DNA of 64,000 nucleotides, taken from Sphingobacterium sp. (GTDB lineage Bacteria > Bacteroidota > Bacteroidia > Sphingobacteriales > Sphingobacteriaceae). The translations under genes and the position numbers were made by a program. The notes under the pieces were generated by a model. That model searched no databases, was not told the DNA's origin, and saw nothing but the letters and a program-made list of their open reading frames with translations. The number at the start of each line of letters is the position of its first letter. Within the stretch, counting starts at the first letter, position 1. This document shows, piece by piece, positions 23,701 to 32,933 of this stretch. The stretch is taken from assembly GCA_031277685.1 (NCBI GenBank), contig JAITLV010000126.1, positions 186,001-250,000 of the forward strand. The letters run 5' to 3'.

Positions 23701-24561
23701 TCAATCATTCCCGTCGACTTCTCTAAACAGATTTAATCCCTTAAAGAAAGTAGGAAACTGCGTGTCCATGTGGTCAAGACTCGAATAAATATCGAAAGTC
23801 AGGTTTTCACGCCCTATATTTTTATATAAGGTATCAGCAATATGTACCAATCCCAAGCTAGATGGATCATCCGAATTTTCAAGCCCACCATAAGTAATAT
23901 ATACTTTACTGGAATTGGACAAAGTTTTTTTGTACTGTTTGGTTAGGGAGAGCAGAAAGTAATCGTTATAGTGAAGAGATGGACTGGCAGCAATAAATCT
24001 ATTGATCTTGTGCTCTTGCGAACCTGATCTTTTTAGAAATGAATATAGCGTGAAATAGCCTCCTAGGGAATGCCCATAAAGCACCACGTTTGTACTATCG
24101 ATCCGATAAGATCTAGAAATTCTACTATAAAGTTCATTTTCAATAAAACTCAAAAAGTTATCGGCACCACCGCTTGTAGCCATTTCGTACTCGGCCTTCG
24201 CCAATGGATAAGTGTAGTCGCGCTGCCGCAAAGAATCCATCGTAAGAATATCTTTATAGCCGATTCCGACAAGAATAGCCTGGGGACACAAGCCAACCTT
24301 TCCGTAATCGCGAAGCGCACTAGCGAATATATCAAAATACAAATTCGCATCCAGCAGGAATATCACCGGATATTTTTCGCCCGAAGTTGCGTATTCTGCT
24401 GGTAAACTGACTTTGATAGCAAAATTATCTTTAACAGTAGCTGAAACCAGCTGAAAGGAATCAATCGGTGTAGCCGAAATCGCTGAACCAGTATTTCTTG
24501 GCTGACATCCGATAACAGTCAAAAGCGATAGTACAATTAAATAGGCGAAATGGGATTTCAT
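23701..24561 (-). CDS. Alpha/beta-hydrolase esterase lipoprotein (esterase D/IroE-like)
   Basis: The frame extends to 24615, but the ATG at 24561 yields a proper lipoprotein signal (MKSHFAYLIVLSLLTVIGCQ) and is preferred. Motifs of the putative-esterase family (Pfam Esterase) are present. EKYPVIFLLDANLYFD forms the oxyanion region, VVLYGHSLGGYF holds the nucleophile Ser, and an Asp or Glu loop follows, with His in SSLDHMDTQFPTFFKGL near the end. Relatives hydrolyse siderophore esters, feruloyl esters or S-formylglutathione; the lipid anchor suggests an extracytoplasmic ester. It is convergent with the permease gene, with 39 bases between stops. Six phased ATACTT boxes lie 210-275 bases upstream. 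Confidence 0.8.
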   Translation of the reverse strand: MKSHFAYLIVLSLLTVIGCQPRNTGSAISATPIDSFQLVSATVKDNFAIKVSLPAEYATSGEKYPVIFLLDANLYFDIFASALRDYGKVGLCPQAILVGIGYKDILTMDSLRQRDYTYPLAKAEYEMATSGGADNFLSFIENELYSRISRSYRIDSTNVVLYGHSLGGYFTLYSFLKRSGSQEHKINRFIAASPSLHYNDYFLLSLTKQYKKTLSNSSKVYITYGGLENSDDPSSLGLVHIADTLYKNIGRENLTFDIYSSLDHMDTQFPTFFKGLNLFREVDGND

Positions 24562-24774
24562 ATTAGCGTTTATTTTTCTGTTCAGATTAAAAATAGCTAA
24601 TCCCAAGTATTTCACGCCTTATTTAACACTACTTAACTAAATAAAAACCAATAATTTAACCCACATAAAACCATAAATAAACTTGATAGTTACTAAGCTA
24701 TAATCAGCATATATGGTGTAGCTACCTGTTCATCACAAACTATGCATAATCTACGGTCTTTATATTACTAAGTA

Positions 24775-24834
24775 ATACTTCATTGATACTTAACCAATAC
24801 TTAGTTAATACTTAATCGATACTTAGTAGTACTT
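24775..24834. repeat. Six ATACTT boxes phased at about 11 bp
   Basis: ATACTT begins at 24775, 24786, 24797, 24808 and 24819, an exact 11-bp period, and a GTACTT follows at 24829 (10 bp). The intervening bases vary (CATTG, AACCA, AGTTA, AATCG, AGTA), so the hexamer itself is what is conserved. One box per helical turn suggests co-operative protein binding on one DNA face, or a bend. The array sits in the gap between the esterase start and the end of the long SusCD operon. Apart from this array and the terminator, the 24562-25006 gap shows no gene. Confidence 0.75.
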
Positions 24835-24926
24835 AAGACCTACTTTGTGTAAGCACTATGACTGATTAATGAATAGCTATAAAATCTGCTGTTTTGCTGA
24901 GTTAGTCATTTCCGAATGCTGATTTC

Positions 24927-24959
24927 AAAAAGCTTCCCTGGTAATAGTACCGGGGAAGC
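24927..24959 (-). terminator. Intrinsic terminator of the long SusCD operon
   Basis: On the minus strand GCTTCCC-x-GGTA pairs with TACC-x-GGGAAGC (24932-24943 and 24948-24959; one G-T wobble, 4-base loop). The stem is followed by TTTTT. It lies about 50 bases after the stop of the last gene (25007), so it ends the eleven-gene minus-strand transcript. Confidence 0.85.
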
Positions 24960-25006
24960 GATTAAAAATAGTCCGAATATTAGTATAACATCGAGGTTTG
25001 ATAAAC

Positions 25007-26767
25007 TTATTTTAGAAATTCCATTTCATATTTATCTAGGAAAAGCTTTCCGTCCAATAACCACGAATCCTGTGGTGTAATACCCATCCAATAGGCTATT
25101 TGTGGTACAATATCATATTGGTTCATAACAAAGAATTTGGCGTTTTCCTGCGCGGACAAACAATTCCACTTTGCATTCAAATTCCAGGTATAATTACCAT
25201 TCGGGAATTTAAAATCTGTATCCAATGAGCTTGTTATCTTATTTTTAAATGTTCGTTTTCCAATATCATCCATAGGCCAAAACCCTGTAATCTGGTTCCA
25301 AAATGAAGTAGTTTCATCTACTGTTTCCATACAGTTAAATGATTGAATTTCCTCGTCCGACAGCGCTTTAGGGACAAATATTAAGTTATTGACCATACCA
25401 TTAAAAGTTCCGACCGAAGATACATTACCTGAACCGACGAAAAAATTTGCCGTTGGCGCCTGAAAACTTCCTCGGCCAGTCGTAACATCGCGCTCTTCAC
25501 CGGCAACACCATTTACATAAAATTTTGCGTATCGCTTACCATCTTCCTTTTTATATAATTTCACGGCCAACGTTTCCCATGTTCCTACTTCCCCCGCAAG
25601 GGATCCAACGACCTGCAATTGATTATTGGATGCATTTTTATCAGCCAAATAAAAACGATACTTCCCTGTATTAGCTCCCTCAATCATAAAGGCCCACCCG
25701 TTACCACCTGTATACGCATGAGTGACTCGACCTAATATAACAGCATGACTACTACCAGTAGGTTTTACATTATTTTTCACTTTACACATTATGGTGTATT
25801 CCTTACCATCCTTAATATCATAGTGATCTGTATTCGCAGCGGGAATTGTAGGCACATTCGCATCTTTGGATTTAATTTCCATTGAGTTCACAAGTGCTGG
25901 TGCCTCCATTTTCTGCCCTGTAAAATTGGGGTTATATAGGATTATTGGGACTTTACGTTCCTCCAATGAAGCTCCACCATATCCATTGTCCAGACCACCG
26001 TGATTGGCCGTTACCACGATTAGCCAATCTTCATTTTCAAAAGAGGAGCGTCCTTCGATAGCGGCTTTTATTTCACCGATATAGCCGTCTATTTTATCAA
26101 TAGCAGTCTTATAAGCAGCGTTGTTCAGTGTAAATCCACCGCTTTTTCCTGCATCATTAACTCCCCTAAAATTGATGACCCCAAAGGAGACATTGGTTAA
26201 TGTAGATTTCAACGTGTCTATTGCTGCCTTCGTCACTTCATCATCATTTGCTTTTACAATTCTAGTCTCCGCATAATCCAGTGCATTATCATCCAATTCC
26301 CGCCAGGAGGTCGCCGAAAAACTTCTCATACGTTTTCCCTGTTCAAGTATACGTTGAAAAAATGTAATATAACCCGTCGCCTGTCCAGACGAATTGTGCC
26401 CATGTGGATCATCTTCATCTATTTCTTCTTCGAATGAATCCCCATATACGCCGTGTTTCGCAGAGGATTTTCCCGACAATAAAGTTGCCCAGGTAGACGC
26501 GTCTCCACTCGACGCATCTGACAGCCCCGAAAAAGTATATTTTGAGTGCTCTAATAATTTCTGGATATTCTGGGGAGTATGTTTCTCCAGCTCTATTCCC
26601 GATAGACCATCTACCGATATAATCAGTACTTTTCGGGCTTTAGCCTGAATATTCTCTGGTTCTTTTTCAAAAATCAGCGCAGGATCAACAAATTTTTTAC
26701 AGGACATCATTAGCAGGACCAACAAAACTCCCCATCCTGCTTTATACCAAATTGCGTTTCTTTTCAT
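25007..26767 (-). CDS. Alkaline-phosphatase-fold / LamG (DUF4983-like) lipoprotein
   Basis: The signal ends in MMSCKKFVDP (lipobox Cys23). Residues 46-280 follow the alkaline-phosphatase/phosphodiesterase fold: KVLIISVDGLSG (Asp53), GDASTWATLLSGKSSAKHGV with the nucleophile Ser or Thr at 91-92, GVNDAGKSGG, and WLIVVTANHGG. The usual D..GH..G and TxDHG metal motifs are altered (Lys208 for His, Asn255 for Asp), so activity is doubtful. Residues 310-490 form a LamG/concanavalin-like domain (WAFMIEGANTGKYRFYLAD, KRYAKFYVNGVAGEE), followed by a DUF4983-like tail. It is the last gene of the operon, 6 bases after the M60 peptidase gene. Likely role: surface glycan binding or hydrolysis. Confidence 0.72.
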   Translation of the reverse strand: MKRNAIWYKAGWGVLLVLLMMSCKKFVDPALIFEKEPENIQAKARKVLIISVDGLSGIELEKHTPQNIQKLLEHSKYTFSGLSDASSGDASTWATLLSGKSSAKHGVYGDSFEEEIDEDDPHGHNSSGQATGYITFFQRILEQGKRMRSFSATSWRELDDNALDYAETRIVKANDDEVTKAAIDTLKSTLTNVSFGVINFRGVNDAGKSGGFTLNNAAYKTAIDKIDGYIGEIKAAIEGRSSFENEDWLIVVTANHGGLDNGYGGASLEERKVPIILYNPNFTGQKMEAPALVNSMEIKSKDANVPTIPAANTDHYDIKDGKEYTIMCKVKNNVKPTGSSHAVILGRVTHAYTGGNGWAFMIEGANTGKYRFYLADKNASNNQLQVVGSLAGEVGTWETLAVKLYKKEDGKRYAKFYVNGVAGEERDVTTGRGSFQAPTANFFVGSGNVSSVGTFNGMVNNLIFVPKALSDEEIQSFNCMETVDETTSFWNQITGFWPMDDIGKRTFKNKITSSLDTDFKFPNGNYTWNLNAKWNCLSAQENAKFFVMNQYDIVPQIAYWMGITPQDSWLLDGKLFLDKYEMEFLK

Positions 26768-26773
26768 CTTTTC

Positions 26774-28798
26774 TTATTTAAAAAGTCCTAATTCATTTAA
26801 GGCTGCATTGCCGCTAGCATCACCATTGACATCAGATTTATTGATTTTAAATCGGATATATCTAAAATTCCGGATTGTTCTCGCCTCGGCATCAAAATAA
26901 ATCACTTGCTCTTTTCCTACCGCTGTGCTACCATACTCCAAATCAAAAACACCTAACGAAGAAAATGCATCAATGCTGTTGCCCACTTCAACCGTAATTT
27001 TTTTCGCATGGTTGGTATTACTATCGTGCCGTTGCACCAGCGTAAATCCTTTGGCGTCTGTCGCACCTCTAGTATCTATTGTAATGACAAAAGTCCTATC
27101 CGGAACCGCTGTGTTAGGATAATTTGTCGGCGGTGTACAACCACTGATACAAGGATGCCAAGTATTTGTCAGATTATTATCAATCAAATTGCTAGGTGGT
27201 CGATTTTGTGCCCCACTACGTGTATCCCAACTATTCGCATCTGCAGTCCAATCTTTCTTTTCAAGAAAAACAGGTGCAACTGTCGAGGCATTTCCTCCTG
27301 TATGTGTCACGGGGTTGAAATTCCACACATCACGATCCAATAGTGGAAAAGCTTTTGTTTGAGAAATGTATTGCTTGGAAACTGTACTGATATATAAGCC
27401 CCATTGATTGAGATAAGGCTCCATATCTACTTTCGTAAATTCACTCAAGGCTTCATAGAAAAAATCAACCTTTGATTGATCATTAACAGAAGTAAAGCGT
27501 GCATCCCGACCCCGCTTATAGATATAGGTCATAAAGTCATAGCCATACCTTTCAAGGATTTGTGCCCACATCATCAAACGTATATCATTTGACTTGTTTT
27601 TATATTTATTGCCATCTACATCCATGCTTGCCCAATTGATACCACCTGTCTTGGACTTCGCTTCCGCTATATACGGTACAGCTGCACTCCAGACCTCGGC
27701 AATTTTGTAACTCTGATGACCAAATACGCGTGATACTTTAAAATGAAACAAGTTGTTTGTGACCTCGCCGTTGCCAGCAAAACTCCAAGTAGAACCCATT
27801 TGCATATTATGACCCAATTCGTGATAGGTTCCCCAATTGGTATTTTTTACCCCTTCAATATCCGTTGCCTGTCTGAAATAAGACTCATTGTTACGTGCAT
27901 ATACCGGAAATCCTGAATATTGGGCTACACCATCTTTGAATAAGACATCGTGTACAATACGCCATTTATTAAAAGGAGCCCTATGTTTTGGATCGGTACT
28001 TCCCTCCACAAGACCTGTCCAGTCCCAATAGCCTTCCTTAATCGCTTTATCCCAAGCTTCCATCAATTCTTTGGGATTACTTACGCCATATTTTTGTGCT
28101 TTAGCAGTTTCCATGGTAAATACAATGCGGTTTCCTTCCAGTTCAAACCAAGGTACCGCAGATTTTTTGATTTCATCGGCCCATGCAAGCGGATCTGTCA
28201 CTCCTAGTTTGAAGCTCGGTGCTTTAGCGACTCCGGAAAATGCCAGTTCAACCTGACGGCCTAATGGTGCAGAAGGTAAGATATAGATCAGTCCGCCGTA
28301 CAGATTGCGCAGGTAATTTTTCCCGGGAAACAAGACCTGACGGGAATAAATTGTCAAGTCCCGTTGTGGTACCGGGATCCCTTCAGAACCTGTGGTTGTC
28401 TGCGAACCAATTTGTGCATAAAGTCCATAAATACCCTCAGGTACATCAATCACGACGAGTTCTCCTGCCGGTGCATACATCGATGTGCTCTGCCAATTGC
28501 CCGGCGCTACAGATATCCGTAGATCTGAACCCTTTACCTGTACATAGTTGAGGTCTACCATGACTTTATAATTTTGCAGCCGGGGTTCTTTATCATCCAC
28601 CAGTCCAGGAAAAATACGCGCTTGCGTATATTTCGACCGATCAATAAATTTCGGATCTCTGTTCACATTTAGTCCTAGGGTATCACCGATATTGTTGATT
28701 TCGAAACCATTATCAAAATTATAACCGTAATGTTTCGTACAACTTACTGCGGATGAAAGCAATGCCAATACACCCACAAATTTTAAAATCCTTTTCAT
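26774..28798 (-). CDS. M60-family metallopeptidase with discoidin-type C-terminal domain
   Basis: An upstream-extended frame exists (to 28846), but the ATG at 28798 gives a lipoprotein signal, MKRILKFVGVLALLSSAVSC, and lies 7 bases after the preceding stop. After a Bacteroidota-specific N-terminal region comes the M60 domain with the zinc motif TYHELGHNMQMG and a downstream Glu in NGEVTNNLF. The C-terminus (NRPPSNLIDNNLTNTWHPCI and later NFRYIRFKI) is an F5/F8-type discoidin/CBM32-like module. M60 enzymes cleave mucin-type O-glycoproteins next to glycosylated Ser or Thr. The protein is therefore a cell-surface lipoprotein that trims glycoprotein for the SusCD importers encoded upstream. Confidence 0.9.
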   Translation of the reverse strand: MKRILKFVGVLALLSSAVSCTKHYGYNFDNGFEINNIGDTLGLNVNRDPKFIDRSKYTQARIFPGLVDDKEPRLQNYKVMVDLNYVQVKGSDLRISVAPGNWQSTSMYAPAGELVVIDVPEGIYGLYAQIGSQTTTGSEGIPVPQRDLTIYSRQVLFPGKNYLRNLYGGLIYILPSAPLGRQVELAFSGVAKAPSFKLGVTDPLAWADEIKKSAVPWFELEGNRIVFTMETAKAQKYGVSNPKELMEAWDKAIKEGYWDWTGLVEGSTDPKHRAPFNKWRIVHDVLFKDGVAQYSGFPVYARNNESYFRQATDIEGVKNTNWGTYHELGHNMQMGSTWSFAGNGEVTNNLFHFKVSRVFGHQSYKIAEVWSAAVPYIAEAKSKTGGINWASMDVDGNKYKNKSNDIRLMMWAQILERYGYDFMTYIYKRGRDARFTSVNDQSKVDFFYEALSEFTKVDMEPYLNQWGLYISTVSKQYISQTKAFPLLDRDVWNFNPVTHTGGNASTVAPVFLEKKDWTADANSWDTRSGAQNRPPSNLIDNNLTNTWHPCISGCTPPTNYPNTAVPDRTFVITIDTRGATDAKGFTLVQRHDSNTNHAKKITVEVGNSIDAFSSLGVFDLEYGSTAVGKEQVIYFDAEARTIRNFRYIRFKINKSDVNGDASGNAALNELGLFK

Positions 28799-28805
28799 TG
28801 TAAGC

Positions 28806-30548
28806 TTAGTTATTTGAATAGTTTGGTGTCCAAACTTTTGCGTCAAGATTAAATTTATCCGTACCTAACATCCCTAGCCAATTATAAATGAGAACTGGAG
28901 CATCTACCGAACGGATCGTGGACAATTCTAGATTTTGCGGAGCTGTAGGGCATAAACTGCCTGAACGCTCCGAAAAAGCATTCCAGCTCACTTCGCCAGT
29001 AATGTTAAAATTTCTTTTACTCTTTGATTTATCGACAAGTACATTTCCTGCACCTTCTATCGCAGGCCAATACCCAATTAAATCGTTCCAGTAAATGTTA
29101 TCATCGTATACCGCCGTTTGACAATAATTCGAAGCGATGTATTCATCGGGCAAAGCCTTATTGTAGATCCGTACATCGGTAATGGTATGGGAAGCTCCAC
29201 TACCATAAGTAGCCCCAGACCCCAACTTCAACGACTGCGATGAACTTCCTTGTACACCATTGATACTGCCCTCAGCTTTGAGCACACCGTTTCTAAATAC
29301 TTTTGCTTTCCGGGTCCCTTGGTCATCATAGATCTTAGCGGTCAGTGTGTACCATTCATTGAGGTGGAAAACCTCGTTGTCGACGATCTGTGTTCCCTTT
29401 ACCTTTAATCGCCAACCAATCCCACCATTGTGAATAAAGGACCATCCATCATCAGAATTCCCAGTATTGCCCATTTTTGAGAAAAATGTAGGATTCAGGG
29501 AGCCAAGATTATGAAACTTTATTTTCATTTGAATCGTAAATTCCTTATCTACCGTATTTCCCAAATTATAAATATCAGCTTTGTCGGCATCAATAACCGC
29601 ACTTGTCGCTGTCCCAGTATATCTGATTCCTGCCCCATCGTAGGTTGGGTCTGACAGGTCTACACGCTCAATAAATTTATATTGGAATTGACTGTTGTAA
29701 AAAAGGACAAAATTGTTCCGAAACGGTATCGAATACAAGGAATGATCATCCTGTATGGGATCCAGTTCATAGGCCCCGCCTCTATTCGAAGCAACCACGA
29801 TTAACCATCTTTCCGCATTATAGTTCGCACGGGACTCGATGGTATTGACAATCTCTTTGAGCTGTTTATCCACCGTATTGAGTGCAGTCAGATAGGCCGT
29901 ACTTTTGGGTCCATAGCCAGCTGTTTTTCCTGCTTTATCTGCTCCGCTTAACGTTATCAATGTAAAATTTGAATCCTCTCTTTTCAACTCTGTTTTTGCT
30001 TCCTGTATAATTTCTTCATCTGAAGCTAGCACCTTCTTATTATCGATGGTCGAGTTTTGACTCAATTTGTTGACCGCAGCACTTGAGGTAAGCACCGCCG
30101 TGCGGGTACCCAGATCTTTTTTCAAACGATCAAAAATAAGTGGATATGTATCCAGCGCCGCACCAGAAATATCATCGGAGATCACCTTATGCTTGTCCTT
30201 TTTTACACCGGTCAACAGATCGGCATAGAATGTAATGTCTTGGGTGGACGCTGAAGCAATCGAATTCCAGCTAAATAATCCCTTACTTGTCATGGATGAC
30301 AAAAAGGGCATCCTATTATAATCCGTTGCTTCTGTGGCGACAACTGAACCCACAGCACCTTCGATCACAATATAGGCGACTTTATAACTTTTTTCGCTAT
30401 AATCATCCTTAATATCATCCGGAGATGCAAAATGTGCCTTATGCTCAATTTCTTTATTACAGGAAGTAAACATCGATAGCATGAACATGGTATAAATCAG
30501 TGTATACCATTGGCTTCTCCCAGTTTTATGTTTTAAGATATTCATCAT
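28806..30548 (-). CDS. Degenerate alkaline-phosphatase-fold / LamG lipoprotein
   Basis: This is a paralogue of the operon's last gene. The signal ends at MFTSC (Cys30). The catalytic-fold half reads VAYIVIEGAVGS, SIASASTQDITFYADLLTG, GADKAGKTAGYG and WLIVVASNRGGAYE. Compared with active members, the first metal-binding Asp is Glu63, and the TxDHG motif has become SNRGG, so Asp and His are both lost. It is probably a pseudoenzyme. The C-terminal half is a LamG-like jelly roll (GWSFIHNGGIGWRLKVKG, RKAKVFRNGVLKAEGS, ITDVRIYNKALPDEYI), then a DUF4983-like tail. It starts 2 bases after the DUF5008-like gene. Likely role: surface glycan-binding protein. Confidence 0.7.
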   Translation of the reverse strand: MMNILKHKTGRSQWYTLIYTMFMLSMFTSCNKEIEHKAHFASPDDIKDDYSEKSYKVAYIVIEGAVGSVVATEATDYNRMPFLSSMTSKGLFSWNSIASASTQDITFYADLLTGVKKDKHKVISDDISGAALDTYPLIFDRLKKDLGTRTAVLTSSAAVNKLSQNSTIDNKKVLASDEEIIQEAKTELKREDSNFTLITLSGADKAGKTAGYGPKSTAYLTALNTVDKQLKEIVNTIESRANYNAERWLIVVASNRGGAYELDPIQDDHSLYSIPFRNNFVLFYNSQFQYKFIERVDLSDPTYDGAGIRYTGTATSAVIDADKADIYNLGNTVDKEFTIQMKIKFHNLGSLNPTFFSKMGNTGNSDDGWSFIHNGGIGWRLKVKGTQIVDNEVFHLNEWYTLTAKIYDDQGTRKAKVFRNGVLKAEGSINGVQGSSSQSLKLGSGATYGSGASHTITDVRIYNKALPDEYIASNYCQTAVYDDNIYWNDLIGYWPAIEGAGNVLVDKSKSKRNFNITGEVSWNAFSERSGSLCPTAPQNLELSTIRSVDAPVLIYNWLGMLGTDKFNLDAKVWTPNYSNN

Positions 30549-30550
30549 CG

Positions 30551-32164
30551 TTAATCTTGAATAGTTAGTCGAACAATATTTCCCAGATCGGACTTTCCAT
30601 TAAAAGAAAGAATAAGTCCAACCAAAGTAATGGTACGTTGCCCTATGGAGTTCACTCCAATATAGGAATCGGTTACACTGCCCAGAAAACGTCCGGTATT
30701 GTTATAACCTTTGGCCAGGGAGCCATCCGGATTTAAAACCATCAAGCCTTCCCGAATGACATTATCATAACGTTGGAACGTACCTGTGACCAGTAGCAAT
30801 CCATTATCCAGTACAGCTAAATAGTCCGGACTTCCACCAGTAAAACTTTTTGCTTTGAAGCTCGGGTCAACGGATCCATCCGCATTGATTAACACCATAT
30901 TATTTGTCTGCTGTCCCTTATAATTTAAGAAACTTCCGATCAGATAGTATTGATTTCCCTTCGGCACAATTTTGTAAATCGTATTATCAGCACCGCTACC
31001 AGCATTGAAATCCTTATCCTGCTCGCCCGAGCTCTTTAAACGTAGAATTCTATTGGCGCTGACCTTATTATTGTATTGCGTAAAAGAACCAACCATAGTC
31101 AACGTACCCTCATTATCCATGGTCGCATCAAATACACCACCATTGACACCGTAGGATCCTCTTTTTGGAAATGCCGCTTTGTCAACCAGAAAGGTAGAAT
31201 CCAATGATCCATCTAAATGGACACGTGCAATACTAGCGGCCGGAAAAAAATCACTTAAAATCTGATTGTAAGTTGAACGTGCATAATAATTACTGGTATA
31301 GCGTTTAAAGCCTCCCACTACAGTTATTTTATTTTCTCTATAGAAAGCCTTAACGATTCCACCATCTAAAACGCCGCCGTTAAAAACAGGCACATTCAAT
31401 GTTCCTTTCGTAGGGTCATCTGTCAGATTCAATATTTCCACAGACTCCTTATTCAACGATCCAGACACATTTAGTATACTCATACTACGAACAGTTTTAT
31501 CTGTATCGTATTGCGAAAAGTTACCCGCGATAAATAGACGTCCATCGGGCAGTTCAACGACATTGTTTACCGTCCCCCCTTTGGCTCCCTCGCCAAAGGC
31601 CATACCCGAAACAAATTCGCCCGTAGCTGTTATCCGTGCAATTCCATTGATTTCGCTCAGCGCCTTATTTCCGTTATAATCATCAAAGCTTCCTCCCAAA
31701 AAAAACTGACCATTACTCAATCGCTTAATTGTATAGAGTTGTCCCGATGCCCCAGTACCCGCATTGAAAATCGGATCTATCGTTACCTTACCAATGATCG
31801 GTGTCAAAGGCCCAGCAAAGGTCTGTCCATCTATAACCAATCGTGCACTGCCGGTGCTCACCATCTCTGGCAGACGCACCGTTATTGTAGAATCGGTCGT
31901 GGCAATAATCTCAGAAGGATTATTATTGACAAAAAACGTCATTGCTGTTTTATTGATACCGGAAAGTCCTCTGAGTTTATAGGTGACCTCTTCCCCCGGA
32001 CGTGCCTGACTTGGCGAAGGTGCTGCATCTGCAAATTTCAAATCAAATGCTTGTTCACTGGTTCCGTAAGGATCAGTTCCATAATCAATACTTTTTGTGC
32101 ATGAAATTGCGAAACCACCTAAACATAAGGAGGCCAAAAGCATATGTATCGTATTCTTTCTCAT
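30551..32164 (-). CDS. DUF5008-like lipoprotein with IPT-like and delta-60-repeat domains
   Basis: The signal MRKNTIHMLLASLCLGGFAISC carries a lipobox. Residues 40-125 are an Ig-like/IPT region (PSPSQARPGEEVTYKLRGLS). The rest is a beta-propeller of delta-60-type repeats: DPIFNAGTGASGQLYTIKRL, LDSTFLVDKAAF, QDKDFNAGSGADNTIYKIVP and VDPSFKAKSFTGGS, each followed by GSF..YNG-like strands. Proteins of this type occupy the surface glycan-binding protein slot beside SusCD. In the first half of the operon the same position after FAS1 is taken by an unrelated DUF5007-like protein. Stop and start around it are 2 bases apart from its neighbours. Confidence 0.75.
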   Translation of the reverse strand: MRKNTIHMLLASLCLGGFAISCTKSIDYGTDPYGTSEQAFDLKFADAAPSPSQARPGEEVTYKLRGLSGINKTAMTFFVNNNPSEIIATTDSTITVRLPEMVSTGSARLVIDGQTFAGPLTPIIGKVTIDPIFNAGTGASGQLYTIKRLSNGQFFLGGSFDDYNGNKALSEINGIARITATGEFVSGMAFGEGAKGGTVNNVVELPDGRLFIAGNFSQYDTDKTVRSMSILNVSGSLNKESVEILNLTDDPTKGTLNVPVFNGGVLDGGIVKAFYRENKITVVGGFKRYTSNYYARSTYNQILSDFFPAASIARVHLDGSLDSTFLVDKAAFPKRGSYGVNGGVFDATMDNEGTLTMVGSFTQYNNKVSANRILRLKSSGEQDKDFNAGSGADNTIYKIVPKGNQYYLIGSFLNYKGQQTNNMVLINADGSVDPSFKAKSFTGGSPDYLAVLDNGLLLVTGTFQRYDNVIREGLMVLNPDGSLAKGYNNTGRFLGSVTDSYIGVNSIGQRTITLVGLILSFNGKSDLGNIVRLTIQD

Positions 32165-32166
32165 TC

Positions 32167-32913
32167 CTATTTATCCTTATATTTTATACCATACTCTATT
32201 GCAAGGTCAGAAAACCTGGCATAGTTATTAAATGAAAATCCAAATTGATGGTCGATGTAACGCAGTACATGAAGCCGACCATTGATTGGTTCTATATTGG
32301 ACGTCGCAACATAACCATTCAGCCAAAAACTTGTTGGTCTACTCATATCTGGAATATAAGAGAACAGCAGTTGCCTTGGCCCCTGATATTTGATCGTCAC
32401 ACCGTCATTTTTAAGGTCATGAAATACAGTACCGATGTTCACGATTAGATCATCATCCAATGTTTGATAAAGTCTTCCGGAAAAGGCATTTAAAGCCATG
32501 GTGTCTACCTGCGGAAAGTCTACAATACCCAGATTTCCCTTGATCATATAACCTTGCAGTACCTTTTTCCATACACGGGAATCAACTTGGTTCAATTCCG
32601 TAACGGTATCCTGCCCCGCTTCGAACAAAGTTTTATTCAATACGCGAATAGCCCGGCCAATACTTGGATCTGTTGGTGCGAAAAAAGTAATTTGTTCATT
32701 TGCTACAGTATTCTCCAAACCGGCAAGGTTGATCACAGTCAGTAAAGTGTCAAATAGACTGCGTTCATCTTGCCCTTTGGACTGGAGGTATTGCAGCATA
32801 TTGCCGTCATATTTGGCCTGATGGACGCCAGAATCGTCATAGTAATTTTTTGAACAGCCAATCCCAAACAGGATTAACGCGAATATAAAAGGTAGAAAAT
32901 AAGTTCTTTTCAT
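32167..32913 (-). CDS. FAS1 (fasciclin)-domain lipoprotein
   Basis: The frame runs to 32946, but the ATG at 32913 gives the lipoprotein signal MKRTYFLPFIFALILFGIGC and a 20-base gap after susD. The FAS1 domain shows the family motifs: LFDTLLTVINLAGLENTVAN, then EQITFFAPTDPSIGRAIR (H1-like box), and near the end NGRLHVLRYID (H2-like box). FAS1 proteins mediate adhesion or ligand binding; beside SusCD they are presumed surface accessory binding proteins. It is the counterpart of the FAS1 gene in the first half of the operon (38681-39346). Confidence 0.85.
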   Translation of the reverse strand: MKRTYFLPFIFALILFGIGCSKNYYDDSGVHQAKYDGNMLQYLQSKGQDERSLFDTLLTVINLAGLENTVANEQITFFAPTDPSIGRAIRVLNKTLFEAGQDTVTELNQVDSRVWKKVLQGYMIKGNLGIVDFPQVDTMALNAFSGRLYQTLDDDLIVNIGTVFHDLKNDGVTIKYQGPRQLLFSYIPDMSRPTSFWLNGYVATSNIEPINGRLHVLRYIDHQFGFSFNNYARFSDLAIEYGIKYKDK

Positions 32914-32933
32914 CTGATTATATAATTTAAATC

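Noticed and set aside
24764..24840. CRISPR array
   Set aside because: The repeated unit is only 6 bases with 5-base gaps and no cas genes. It is a phased box array.
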